A stretch of DNA of 7,280 bases from contig DASWUD010000203.1 of assembly GCA_036401755.1 (NCBI GenBank), positions 1 through 7,280 of the forward strand, read 5' to 3'. Position 1 is the first letter of the stretch. Each line of letters starts with the position of its first letter. Source of the stretch: DASWUD01 sp036401755. Lineage in GTDB: Bacteria; Pseudomonadota; Gammaproteobacteria; Thiohalomonadales; Thiohalomonadaceae. The notes beneath the pieces were generated by a model. It saw only the letters and a program-made list of their open reading frames with translations. It did not search any database and had not been told where the DNA came from. This document shows, in pieces, positions 1 through 5,709 of the stretch. Position numbers and translations under genes: made by a program.

Positions 1-1
1 G

Positions 2-841
2 AATGGACGACTGTTCAAAGCCACCGATCTTTTTCAGTGCCCCGCCGATACCTTCAGGATTGCGGGTGAACTGCACCGCCGAGGCATCGGCGAGAAACTC
101 GCGCTGGCGTGAGGCCGCGGCCTTGATCAGGTTGCCGAAGAAGACACCGATGTAGCCGATCACCAGCAGCGCCAAACCGAAGAAGACGATGCCGCCGCCA
201 TTTTTTGAGCGACTGCGCCCAGTATTTCGCAGAATAATGCGCCCGAGCAGTGCCAGCAGCAGGATACCGTGGAGGATACCGATGAGGCGCAGGTTGAGGC
301 GCATGTCGCCGTTGAGGATGTGGCTGAACTCGTGGGCAATGACCCCCTGCAGCTCGTCACGCGAGAGCTGTTCGAGGGTGCCGCGCGTCACCGCCACCGC
401 CGCCTGCTGGGTGGAAAAACCGGCGGCAAAGGCGTTGATGCCCGGTTCATCGTCGAGGATGAATACCTTGGGCGTTGCCACCCCCGAGGCGATCGCCATC
501 TCATCGACCACGTTGAGCAGGCGTCTTTCGAGGAGGTCCTCGCTGGCGCGCGAGACACGCCGCCCGCCGAGCGCTTCGGCCACCGCCTCACCGCCGCCAC
601 TGGCCAGGGCACTGGTCTTGTAGAGACTGCCGCCTGCAATAAAGAGCGTTGTCACCGCCGAGATGATCAAAAACAGATCGGGGTCCCACAGCGACAACGT
701 CTGCCGCTCACCGGAACCGATGAAAATTAGCATCACCGCAGCATAGACGGCGACGATGACGGTCACTACCGCCATGACGAAAAGTACGATCAGCCGGCGC
801 GTCTGGCGCCGTGCCTGCTCCTGCGCGCCAAAGAAATCCAT
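2..841 (-). CDS. M48 family zinc metallopeptidase, membrane-bound (C-terminus beyond window)
   Basis: HtpX-like integral-membrane protease, expected to degrade damaged membrane proteins. The first 280 codons are present; the rest lies left of position 1. Seen: N-terminus MDFFGAQEQARR; two predicted helices near residues 17-42 and 56-74; the zinc site HEFSH at 170-174; two further helices near 185-204 and 218-239; and EFLAD at 248-252, whose Glu is the expected third zinc ligand. All catalytic residues are therefore present. Reading on past the short E. coli HtpX layout, and the MDFF start, fit the longer M48 group (roughly 600 residues) that commonly sits beside lemA; that match is from memory. 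The ATG at 841 lies six bases after the lemA stop, in the same reading frame, with no strong ribosome binding site, so translation probably depends on lemA. Not assigned htpX because the length and subgroup differ. Confidence 0.93.
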   Translation of the reverse strand, partial: MDFFGAQEQARRQTRRLIVLFVMAVVTVIVAVYAAVMLIFIGSGERQTLSLWDPDLFLIISAVTTLFIAGGSLYKTSALASGGGEAVAEALGGRRVSRASEDLLERRLLNVVDEMAIASGVATPKVFILDDEPGINAFAAGFSTQQAAVAVTRGTLEQLSRDELQGVIAHEFSHILNGDMRLNLRLIGILHGILLLALLGRIILRNTGRSRSKNGGGIVFFGLALLVIGYIGVFFGNLIKAAASRQREFLADASAVQFTRNPEGIGGALKKIGGFEQSSI

Positions 842-847
842 GATGGC

Positions 848-1435
848 CTAGAAGGAGACCTTCACCGCCTTGCGCGCCTCTTTGTCCTCCAGCTCCAGCA
901 GTTGCGCCTCGCTAAAGGAGAAGGCGCCGGCGATGATGTTGCTGGGGAACGACTCGCGCTTGTTGTTGTAGTGCATCACGGCGTCGTTGTAGGCCTGGCG
1001 GGCAAAGGCGATCTTGTTTTCGGTGCTGGAGAGCTCCTCCTGCAACTGCGCCATGTTCTGGTTGGCCTTCAGATCGGGATAGGCCTCGGCGAGGGCGAAG
1101 AAGCGACTCATCATGCCACCGAGCGCCGCTTCGGCACCGCCCAGCTCACGCATCGCCTGAGCATTGGTCGGATCGGCCTCCACTGCACGCGCCGCAGTGA
1201 CTGCCTGGTTGCGCGCCTGGATCACCGCCTCCAGCGTCTCGCGTTCGTGCTTCATGTACCCTTTGGCGGTCTCCACCAGATTGGGGATGAGGTCGTAACG
1301 GCGCTGCAGCTGCACATCGATCTGCGCGAAGGCGTTCTTGAAGGCGTTGCGTAGCGCCACCAGGCCGTTGTAGATGGCAACGATGTAAAAAATGACGACA
1401 ACGACAATCCCGAGAAAGACCAACAGACCGATCAT
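848..1435 (-). CDS. lemA: LemA family protein
   Basis: A 195-residue protein with one N-terminal membrane helix (about residues 2-22) followed by a long alpha-helical soluble part. The family hallmarks are visible: QRRYDLIPNLVETAKGY at 44-60 followed by KHE, and near the C-terminus FPSNIIAG followed by F-rich helix ends. Length matches the usual LemA size of about 185-200 residues. The biochemical role of LemA is not settled; it is a membrane-anchored helical-bundle protein that frequently precedes an M48 protease or a TPM-domain protein. Here it directly precedes an M48 protease gene with a 6-base gap, so the two are almost certainly co-transcribed. The ATG at 1435 has a good ribosome binding site, AGGAG, seven bases upstream. 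Confidence 0.96.
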   Translation of the reverse strand: MIGLLVFLGIVVVVIFYIVAIYNGLVALRNAFKNAFAQIDVQLQRRYDLIPNLVETAKGYMKHERETLEAVIQARNQAVTAARAVEADPTNAQAMRELGGAEAALGGMMSRFFALAEAYPDLKANQNMAQLQEELSSTENKIAFARQAYNDAVMHYNNKRESFPSNIIAGAFSFSEAQLLELEDKEARKAVKVSF

Positions 1436-1442
1436 ATGTGCA

Positions 1443-1447
1443 CTCCT
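1443..1447 (-). promoter_or_regulatory. Ribosome binding site of lemA
   Basis: On the minus strand the sequence is AGGAG, separated by seven bases from the ATG at 1435. This confirms the lemA start. Confidence 0.8.
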
Positions 1448-1514
1448 GTGAAAGGTAGACCAAACGTTGGCCTATTTAAGCACACAATCGTCGCCCTGAA
1501 ACGCCCCTCGGTCA

Positions 1515-1529
1515 CCGCCGTCTTGGCGG
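1515..1529 (-). other. Short GC hairpin between the cytochrome unit and lemA
   Basis: A perfect 5-bp inverted repeat (CCGCC, 5-base loop, GGCGG) lies one base beyond the stop of the small lipoprotein gene. In the direction of transcription it is not followed by a T-run, so it is not a convincing intrinsic terminator; it could be a 3'-end stabiliser or chance in GC-rich DNA. The rest of the 95-bp gap (1436-1530) contains an AT-rich patch around 1470-1480 that might hold the lemA promoter, but I see no convincing -35/-10 pair. Confidence 0.3.
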
Positions 1530-1530
1530 G

Positions 1531-1950
1531 CTACTCACAGGTAAAACCCGAGGCTATCAGGTTCTTCTTCAGCCGCTCCTGGAGGCGGGTGCACTCTGCC
1601 AGATCGCGGCTCTTGTTGGCCACCACGTGGTTCTGTCCGGCACTGTCATAGACCACCTGACAGCTGCCATCCTTCCCTTGTTCGGTGGCGATGGTGCGCA
1701 CGTCGCCCTTTAACCAGCAGCGCAACGCCCCCTCGGGGAGAGGAGCGGGAGGCGCCGCCGGGTCTGCCGCTGGCGTGGCAGGCTCCTTCTCCGCCAACGC
1801 GATCACCTGTTCGGCCTCCTTGGTCAGGCTCGATGCCGCGGCGGCGGGAGCGACTGCCGCTGGTGGCGGGGCGGCCGGCTTCGGTTGATTGCAACTGCAG
1901 GCAACGAGCAAGCTCGCTACCGCCATGACCATCACCCTCTTCGTCAACAT
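1531..1950 (-). CDS. Small four-cysteine lipoprotein of unknown function
   Basis: A 139-residue predicted lipoprotein. Seen: a short positive N-terminus, a hydrophobic stretch and the lipobox LVAC, with acylated Cys18. Ser at +2 suggests outer-membrane sorting. An Ala/Pro-rich linker (about 23-72) follows, then a compact C-terminal domain with cysteines at 78, 97, 120 and 138 that could form two disulfides. There is no CxxCH, so it should not bind heme c. The C-terminal pattern (C, then CxVxY, then xxC, then a helix ending GxxC) resembles a domain I recall from other gammaproteobacterial envelope proteins; no function follows from that. Two consecutive ATGs (1953 and 1950) are possible. The one at 1950 is chosen because GGAGG is seven bases upstream of it and only four from the other. 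Either start overlaps the hexaheme cytochrome stop (by 1 or 4 bases), implying translational coupling. Confidence 0.85.
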   Translation of the reverse strand: MLTKRVMVMAVASLLVACSCNQPKPAAPPPAAVAPAAAASSLTKEAEQVIALAEKEPATPAADPAAPPAPLPEGALRCWLKGDVRTIATEQGKDGSCQVVYDSAGQNHVVANKSRDLAECTRLQERLKKNLIASGFTCE

Positions 1951-3710
1951 CATTTCCCCTCCCCCTGATGTGTATCTTTCTGCCGCGCGTAGTAGGCGGC
2001 AATCTCGCGGATCTCGATGCCGCTCAGCACGTCGGCCATGGCATTCATCGCGGAGTGTCGGCGCTCGTTGCTGGCGTAAGCCTTCATCGCCGCCACCAGA
2101 TAGCGCTCCGACTGGCCGGCGATGCGCGGCTTGTCGAACTCGCTGCCAAAGCCGCCCCGGTCGTGACAGTGGTTACAGCGCTTCTCGATGACGACCTGCG
2201 CCTCCTCCGGCGCGTAGACGTTGGCCGGGCGCTGCGGCGTCTGCGTGGCAAAGAAGGCGGCGACGTCGCGGATCTCCTCCGGCGTCAGCTTCTCGGTGGC
2301 ATTGAGCATTCCCTCGTGCTTGCGGATGCCGCGCGCATACTCGCGGGTGGCGCTGGCCAGGTACTGCGCATCCTGGCCTGCCAGCGATGGGTTGAGCGGC
2401 TCCTTGCTCACGCCGTTTTCGCCGTGGCAGGAGGTGCACCCCTCGGCCACCTTCTTGCCCTTGGCCACCTCGCCGCCCGGGGTGCGCTGCGCGTCCCGCC
2501 GTGGCTCGCGCGTGGCGTAGTAGAAGGCCACCTTCTCCGCCGCATCTTCGTCGAGGAAATCGATCATGGTGCGCATCATGGCGTTGTGGCGTGCACCGTT
2601 GCGGTAGGCGAGCGTGGCACCGGTGAGGTACTTGACGTGCAGCCCGGTGAGACTGGGGAAGCCGGGGCGCACGCTGTTGCCCTCGTGGCCGTGACAACCA
2701 TCGCAGGCGGAGGCGATGCGCTCGCCGTCGCGGATCGGATCGAAACGACGCGAATGGCCGCCGGTGTAGAAGAGCGAGACGTTGGGGGTCTGCGCGGCAT
2801 ACCAGGCGCTAATGTCGGCCACCTCGCTGACGCCGACGCCGCGCATCGCCGTCTGCATCACGCTGCTCTTGCGCGTCCCGGCCAGATACTCCAGTTGCGC
2901 GATACGCAGGAACTCGGCGGGCTGGCCGGCCAGCGAGGGCACCGCCGGGTTGGGGCTGTTGCCGTCACGGCCGTGACAGCCGGCGCAACGCCACGACTTG
3001 GTCTGACCGCGCGCCGAATTGCCAAAGCTCGGCGGCGGTGCCTTCACCGGCTGCTGCGCTGCGTAGTAAGCCGCCAGGTCGTTGACGTTCACCCCTTTCA
3101 AGGAGGGTTTCAGCAGGTTCATGAAGCGGTTGTTGCGCGAGCCGCTGAAGTAGGCGTCGAGCGCCTTGAGGAAGTAGGCCGGCTGCATGCCCGGCAGATT
3201 GGGCACGTCGGCCTTACTGATCTTGTGCTGGCCGCCGTGGCAGGTGTCGCAGGAGGTGGCAGCTGCCTTGCCGCGCGCGATCGCCTCGCGGTTGTAGACC
3301 AGCGGCTGGTGGCGTGGGACGGCGCCGCCCTGCCATAAGGTCTTGAGCGAGGCGAAATAGGCTGAGACATCGCCCATCTGCTGCGGTTCGAGCTTCTCCA
3401 TCCTGGCATGCAGCATGGTTGCGGTACGCGAACCGTTGTCATACGCCAGCATAGAGCGGATCAGATACTGCTGCGGCAGCCCGGCGATGAACGGCGCCCC
3501 CTCTTTCCCCTTGATGCCGTCGTAGCCGTGGCACTCGGCGCAGCTCTTCGCCAGTTGCTTGCCGACGGCAATATCGCCGATCACCTCATCGGCTTTGGCA
3601 GCCGTGCTCTGCTGCGGTGGCGCCTGCTCCTGCTCACCGCAGCCGCCCAGCAGCAGAGCCATGCCGAGCGCCGCCAGCCCATCGCGGGTCCACCTCACAA
3701 TAGCGACCAT
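1950..3710 (-). CDS. Hexaheme c-type cytochrome lipoprotein with six tandem c4-like domains
   Basis: A 586-residue predicted periplasmic electron carrier with six covalently bound hemes. It begins with a signal peptide and the lipobox LGGC (Cys24); Gly at +2 suggests outer-membrane sorting. Six CxxCH sites are seen: CAECH 57-61, CDTCH 154-158, CAGCH 242-246, CDGCH 336-340, CTSCH 425-429 and CNHCH 512-516. After each heme His the same positions recur without gaps: Pro +12, Gly +16, Tyr/Phe +21, Tyr +29, Arg +34 and Met +38 or +39, the likely sixth ligand (Met 99, 197, 285, 378/379, 468, 555). This is the class I cytochrome c4/c553 pattern, so the protein equals three fused diheme c4 units. It lies 44 bp after the membrane cytochrome gene and overlaps the next gene. 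The start at ATG 3710 has AAGGAGG seven bases upstream; GTG at 3713 is possible but poorly spaced. The redox partners are unknown. Confidence 0.93.
   Translation of the reverse strand: MVAIVRWTRDGLAALGMALLLGGCGEQEQAPPQQSTAAKADEVIGDIAVGKQLAKSCAECHGYDGIKGKEGAPFIAGLPQQYLIRSMLAYDNGSRTATMLHARMEKLEPQQMGDVSAYFASLKTLWQGGAVPRHQPLVYNREAIARGKAAATSCDTCHGGQHKISKADVPNLPGMQPAYFLKALDAYFSGSRNNRFMNLLKPSLKGVNVNDLAAYYAAQQPVKAPPPSFGNSARGQTKSWRCAGCHGRDGNSPNPAVPSLAGQPAEFLRIAQLEYLAGTRKSSVMQTAMRGVGVSEVADISAWYAAQTPNVSLFYTGGHSRRFDPIRDGERIASACDGCHGHEGNSVRPGFPSLTGLHVKYLTGATLAYRNGARHNAMMRTMIDFLDEDAAEKVAFYYATREPRRDAQRTPGGEVAKGKKVAEGCTSCHGENGVSKEPLNPSLAGQDAQYLASATREYARGIRKHEGMLNATEKLTPEEIRDVAAFFATQTPQRPANVYAPEEAQVVIEKRCNHCHDRGGFGSEFDKPRIAGQSERYLVAAMKAYASNERRHSAMNAMADVLSGIEIREIAAYYARQKDTHQGEGK
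1956..1965 (-). promoter_or_regulatory. Ribosome binding site of the small lipoprotein, inside the upstream cytochrome gene
   Basis: The purine run GGGGGAGGGG is made of the last codons of the hexaheme cytochrome. The GGAGG core (1958-1962) is four bases from ATG 1953 and seven from ATG 1950. Ribosomes finishing the cytochrome can restart immediately. Confidence 0.7.
1971..3569 (-). repeat. Six tandem protein-domain repeats (c4-like heme domains)
   Basis: Residues about 48-580 of the hexaheme cytochrome consist of six repeats. The spacing between successive CxxCH motifs is 97, 88, 94, 89 and 87 residues. Each repeat has G(K/Q/E) before the heme site, CxxCH, P-x-(L/I)-x-G, Y/F-L, a conserved Tyr, Arg and Met, then a terminal helix ending in AxYYA or AxFFA. 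The repeats are diverged in DNA sequence, so this is an old duplication and not a recent expansion. Domain 6 is the most divergent near the heme (CHDRGG where the others have CHG). Confidence 0.9.
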
Positions 3711-3717
3711 CACCCGT

Positions 3718-3724
3718 CCTCCTT
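3718..3724 (-). promoter_or_regulatory. Strong ribosome binding site of the hexaheme cytochrome
   Basis: On the minus strand AAGGAGG is a near-perfect Shine-Dalgarno sequence, seven bases before ATG 3710 and four before GTG 3713. It decides for the ATG start. Confidence 0.85.
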
Positions 3725-3754
3725 GTTATTCACTTGTCGACTGTTCAGAGAAGG

Positions 3755-4549
3755 TCAGGCGTTGGCGGGGCTCACGGCAATGCCCTTGACACTGCGTGTC
3801 TCGGCCTCCTCCTCCTCGGCCGGCAGACGGTAGAACCACATTTGGTAGACGGAGATGAAAAATTGCAGGGCGAAACTACCCCCCATCATCGCGCCGCTGA
3901 TGATCACCACCCAGGCGAAGGGCTGGAACACCTTGGTGATGTACCAGGAGAGGATATCGGTAGCGATGGCGAAGAACGGCACCACGACGATCGCCACCTT
4001 CATCCACTCCCGGCGCAGATAGGCGTGGGAGAAGATGGTGCTGACGATGAAGAAGATGAAGGTGAGACCGAACAGGTGGATGTGGGAGACGCGCACCAGC
4101 GTGAAGATATTCATGCCGGTATCCTTCTCCGCCACATGCATCACCCCCTTGTAATCTTCCAGCGGCGGAATGTGGGGATTGCGGTTGTTGTGGCAGACGA
4201 TGCAGCGCTTGTCGAAGATCGCCTTCATCGCGCCGTTGTACTTCTCCTCGGAGGCGCCTTCGCGGATCCAGCCGACGATCTTCATGTTCTCGTCGGCGGA
4301 GAGCATGCCGGACATCGGCCCCTTCAGCGCCGACTCCAGCTTGGTGCCGGCATTGGTGCCGCTGTAGGCGATGACGATGTCGTTGACCGAGAGCATCGGG
4401 TCGCCGTCGCGGTTGGCGTGGGACGCCACCACGTAGATCATGGCAAAGGCATAGCCCATCCCCAGCGTCAGCAGGGCGCCGGTGTAGACCACCTTCTGGA
4501 CCAGTGGCAGATGGGTGAAATGGACAAAGAAGCGCCAGCTCGCTGACAT
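3755..4549 (-). CDS. Four-helix membrane protein with one c-type heme site
   Basis: A 264-residue integral-membrane cytochrome, presumably in the inner membrane. Helices are predicted near residues 19-43, 157-177, 184-204 and 211-238. A large loop (about 44-155) lies between helices 1 and 2 and carries CIVCH at 116-120, so the loop should be periplasmic and the N-terminus cytoplasmic. The stretch around the heme (FDKRC, CHNNRN, then PPLEDYKGV) resembles the PSCyt1-type cytochrome domain; that is an inference from pattern. Candidate sixth ligands are Met137, His138 and Met146. Histidines also sit at the membrane faces: 10 and 13 before helix 1, 44 after it, 156 and 158 at the start of helix 2, and 175 at its end. 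The C-terminus is acidic (EEEEAE) and presumably cytoplasmic. I do not recognise a named family. First gene of the cytochrome unit; ATG 4549 has AAGGGGGG five bases upstream. A role in passing electrons to the hexaheme protein is inferred from position. Confidence 0.88.
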   Translation of the reverse strand: MSASWRFFVHFTHLPLVQKVVYTGALLTLGMGYAFAMIYVVASHANRDGDPMLSVNDIVIAYSGTNAGTKLESALKGPMSGMLSADENMKIVGWIREGASEEKYNGAMKAIFDKRCIVCHNNRNPHIPPLEDYKGVMHVAEKDTGMNIFTLVRVSHIHLFGLTFIFFIVSTIFSHAYLRREWMKVAIVVVPFFAIATDILSWYITKVFQPFAWVVIISGAMMGGSFALQFFISVYQMWFYRLPAEEEEAETRSVKGIAVSPANA

Positions 4550-4566
4550 GAGATCCCCCCTTGTTT

Positions 4567-4593
4567 ACTGTGGTTGTATTTTTTTTCCACAGT
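4567..4593. promoter_or_regulatory. 7-bp inverted repeat in the leader of the cytochrome unit
   Basis: ACTGTGG and CCACAGT flank a 13-base spacer that is almost all T on the plus strand (A on the minus strand). It begins 17 bases upstream of the ATG at 4549, just beyond the ribosome binding site. It could be an operator for a dimeric regulator or an RNA hairpin in the leader. In neither orientation is it a standard terminator, since the T-run lies in the loop. Confidence 0.45.
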
Positions 4594-4632
4594 CTATTGA
4601 TGCCTTTTGCATGCTACAAGTGGCAGGGGTAG

Positions 4633-4645
4633 GACAACGGTTGTC
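4633..4645. promoter_or_regulatory. Perfect palindrome GACAAC-G-GTTGTC, possible operator
   Basis: Six-base arms around a single central base, about 85 bp upstream of the cytochrome unit's first start codon. The location and symmetry suggest a binding site for a dimeric regulator. No convincing sigma-70 hexamers could be fixed around it. Confidence 0.35.
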
Positions 4646-4661
4646 AGCCGATTTAAGAAAA

Positions 4662-4673
4662 CTTGAATTCAAG
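4662..4673. promoter_or_regulatory. Perfect 12-bp palindrome CTTGAATTCAAG, possible operator
   Basis: Lies about 115 bp upstream of the membrane cytochrome start in the most AT-rich stretch of the window. It is one of three dyads in the 201-bp gap 4550-4750, which otherwise shows no gene or clear terminator for the Nudix gene. Confidence 0.35.
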
Positions 4674-4750
4674 CATATGAAAAATATAAAGATTTATTGC
4701 TAACACCCCAGAGCGTGGTGCCACAGCCATAGAAAAATTTGATTAATCTA

Positions 4751-5185
4751 TCAGCGTAGGGGGGCCGGCTGGCCGGTGGTGAGGAAGCGGCGGTAGTCTT
4801 CGAGCACTCGGGCGTGATCGAAGGCAAGCGGTCGGGGTAACAGGTCGGGATTAAAGATGGCGAGAGCGCGGGCGTCGTCGAGGGCCTGCGGGGTGCCGCT
4901 CGCCTCGCCCACATAGACAGCGGTAACGGTATGGCCACGCGGGTCGCGGGCCGGGTCGGAATAGATACCGAGCAGCGCGAGCAGGCGCACCGTGAGTCCG
5001 GTCTCCTCCTTGGCCTCGCGCACCGCCGCCTGTTCGAGCGACTCACCCACATCGACGAAGCCGCCGGGGATGGCGTGGCCGTAAGGGGGATTGGCGCGTT
5101 CGATGAGGATGATGGGACGCCCCGGCCGATCGGCCAGCTCGATGATTACATCGGCCGCCAGCAGCGGCGTCACCGGGCGTCCCAT
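4751..5185 (-). CDS. Nudix hydrolase, probably ADP-ribose pyrophosphatase-like
   Basis: A 144-residue cytoplasmic hydrolase of nucleoside diphosphate-linked compounds. The complete 23-residue Nudix box is at residues 42-64: Gly42, Glu48, then REAKEETGL at 56-64, matching GX5EX7REUXEEXGU; it binds the catalytic Mg ions. The preceding PPYGHAIPGG and the following SDPARDPRGHTVT resemble ADP-ribose-type Nudix enzymes, so ADP-ribose is the best substrate guess, but Nudix substrates cannot be read reliably from sequence. The length is normal for a single-domain member. The ATG at 5185 follows the thioredoxin stop by six bases with no strong ribosome binding site, so it is probably translated by coupling in a thioredoxin-Nudix operon. 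The gene ends at a TGA, followed by the AT-rich gap before the cytochrome unit. Confidence 0.92.
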   Translation of the reverse strand: MGRPVTPLLAADVIIELADRPGRPIILIERANPPYGHAIPGGFVDVGESLEQAAVREAKEETGLTVRLLALLGIYSDPARDPRGHTVTAVYVGEASGTPQALDDARALAIFNPDLLPRPLAFDHARVLEDYRRFLTTGQPAPLR

Positions 5186-5191
5186 GGGTTC

Positions 5192-5569
5192 TTAGCCGTG
5201 GGGGTGCTGCGCCTGGTGCTCGGCCACCTGACGCTTCACATCCTCCATGTCGAGTTCACGTGCCTTGCCGATGAGCTGCTCGAACTGGCCGCCCATCAAC
5301 GCACCGGGCTGGGCGTAGATGACGATCTGGTCGCGCATGATCATCAGGGTGGGGATGGAGCGGATCTGGAAGTGGGCGGCGAGCTCCTGTTCCACCTCGG
5401 TGTTGACTTTGCCGAAGACGATGTCGGGATGCTTTGCCGAGACCTCCTCGAAGATCGGGCCGAACTGCTTGCAGGGACCGCACCAGGGGGCCCAGAAGTC
5501 GATGATGACGAAGTTGTTGCTGCTGACGATTTCGTCGAAGTTGTCCTTGTTAAGATCAACGGCGGCCAT
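5192..5569 (-). CDS. Thioredoxin family protein with His-rich C-terminal tail
   Basis: A 125-residue cytoplasmic thiol-disulfide reductase of the thioredoxin fold. Seen: the active site WCGPC at 29-33 followed by Lys, the buried Asp at 24 (DFWAPWC), and the cis-proline in SIPT at residue 73. No signal peptide or membrane segment is present. The core ends near residue 105 and is followed by an extra helix (LDMEDVKRQVAEHQ) and the tail HQAQHPHG, making it longer than the roughly 108 residues of classic TrxA. It is therefore a secondary thioredoxin; trxA is not assigned. The ATG at 5569 is chosen because GGAGA lies eight bases upstream. An in-frame ATG at 5620 would add 17 unrelated residues, has no ribosome binding site and starts at the edge of the upstream terminator. 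The Nudix gene follows after six bases. Confidence 0.92.
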   Translation of the reverse strand: MAAVDLNKDNFDEIVSSNNFVIIDFWAPWCGPCKQFGPIFEEVSAKHPDIVFGKVNTEVEQELAAHFQIRSIPTLMIMRDQIVIYAQPGALMGGQFEQLIGKARELDMEDVKRQVAEHQAQHPHG

Positions 5570-5577
5570 GAGATGAT

Positions 5578-5582
5578 TCTCC
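5578..5582 (-). promoter_or_regulatory. Ribosome binding site fixing the thioredoxin start
   Basis: GGAGA on the minus strand, eight bases before the ATG at 5569; it favours this start over the upstream in-frame ATG at 5620. Confidence 0.75.
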
Positions 5583-5621
5583 AAATTAAGTGAGTATCGC
5601 GAATAGATGGCGACACCCATG

Positions 5622-5654
5622 GAAAAAATAAAGGCAGGGTGGGTACGCCTGCCT
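5622..5654 (-). terminator. Intrinsic terminator after the Hsp15-like gene
   Basis: Read on the minus strand: AGGCAGG, a 9-base loop, CCTGCCT, then TTATTTTTT. This is a perfect 7-bp GC-rich stem followed directly by a T-run, the standard rho-independent form. It lies 56 bp after the Hsp15-like stop and about 50 bp before the thioredoxin start, so it should end the zinc-ribbon/Hsp15 transcript and separate it from the thioredoxin-Nudix operon. Confidence 0.85.
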
Positions 5655-5675
5655 CGTTGATGTTCGATGGGGATT

Positions 5676-5681
5676 ACTATA
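5676..5681 (-). promoter_or_regulatory. Possible -10 element upstream of the terminator
   Basis: TATAGT on the minus strand matches five of six consensus bases. Seventeen bases upstream is TGGTTA, a poor -35. If used, transcription would start just before the terminator hairpin and run into it on the way to thioredoxin. Weak evidence. Confidence 0.2.
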
Positions 5682-5709
5682 ACGGCTTTACCCGCCGCTA
5701 ACCACCCTG

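Noticed and set aside
269..730. Plus-strand open frame (153 codons) opposite the M48 protease
   Set aside because: The minus strand carries HEFSH, EFLAD and four helices in one uninterrupted frame; the plus-strand product is antisense noise.
1968..3338. Long plus-strand open frame (456 codons) opposite the hexaheme cytochrome
   Set aside because: Its product is a low-complexity mix of Ala, Gly, Val, Arg and His, typical of the antisense of a GC-rich gene, and the opposite strand has six heme motifs in register.
3711..3713. GTG start for the hexaheme cytochrome
   Set aside because: The next codon is ATG with the Shine-Dalgarno at seven bases; the GTG is only four bases from it. The difference is one residue.
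3734..4546. Plus-strand open frame (270 codons) covering almost the whole membrane cytochrome gene
   Set aside because: The product is a His/Asp/Glu-rich sequence without domain character; the opposite strand has four clear membrane helices, a CxxCH and a ribosome binding site.
4741..4748. GATTAATC 8-bp palindrome just after the Nudix stop
   Set aside because: Short AT-rich palindromes of this size are expected by chance.
4703..4750. Possible terminator after the Nudix gene around GTGGTGCCAC
   Set aside because: The loop would be two bases and no T-run follows the stem directly in the direction of transcription.
5570..5620. N-terminal extension of thioredoxin from the ATG at 5620
   Set aside because: No ribosome binding site (the preceding sequence is the terminator T-run), and the 17 added residues are unlike thioredoxin; the ATG at 5569 has GGAGA at good spacing.
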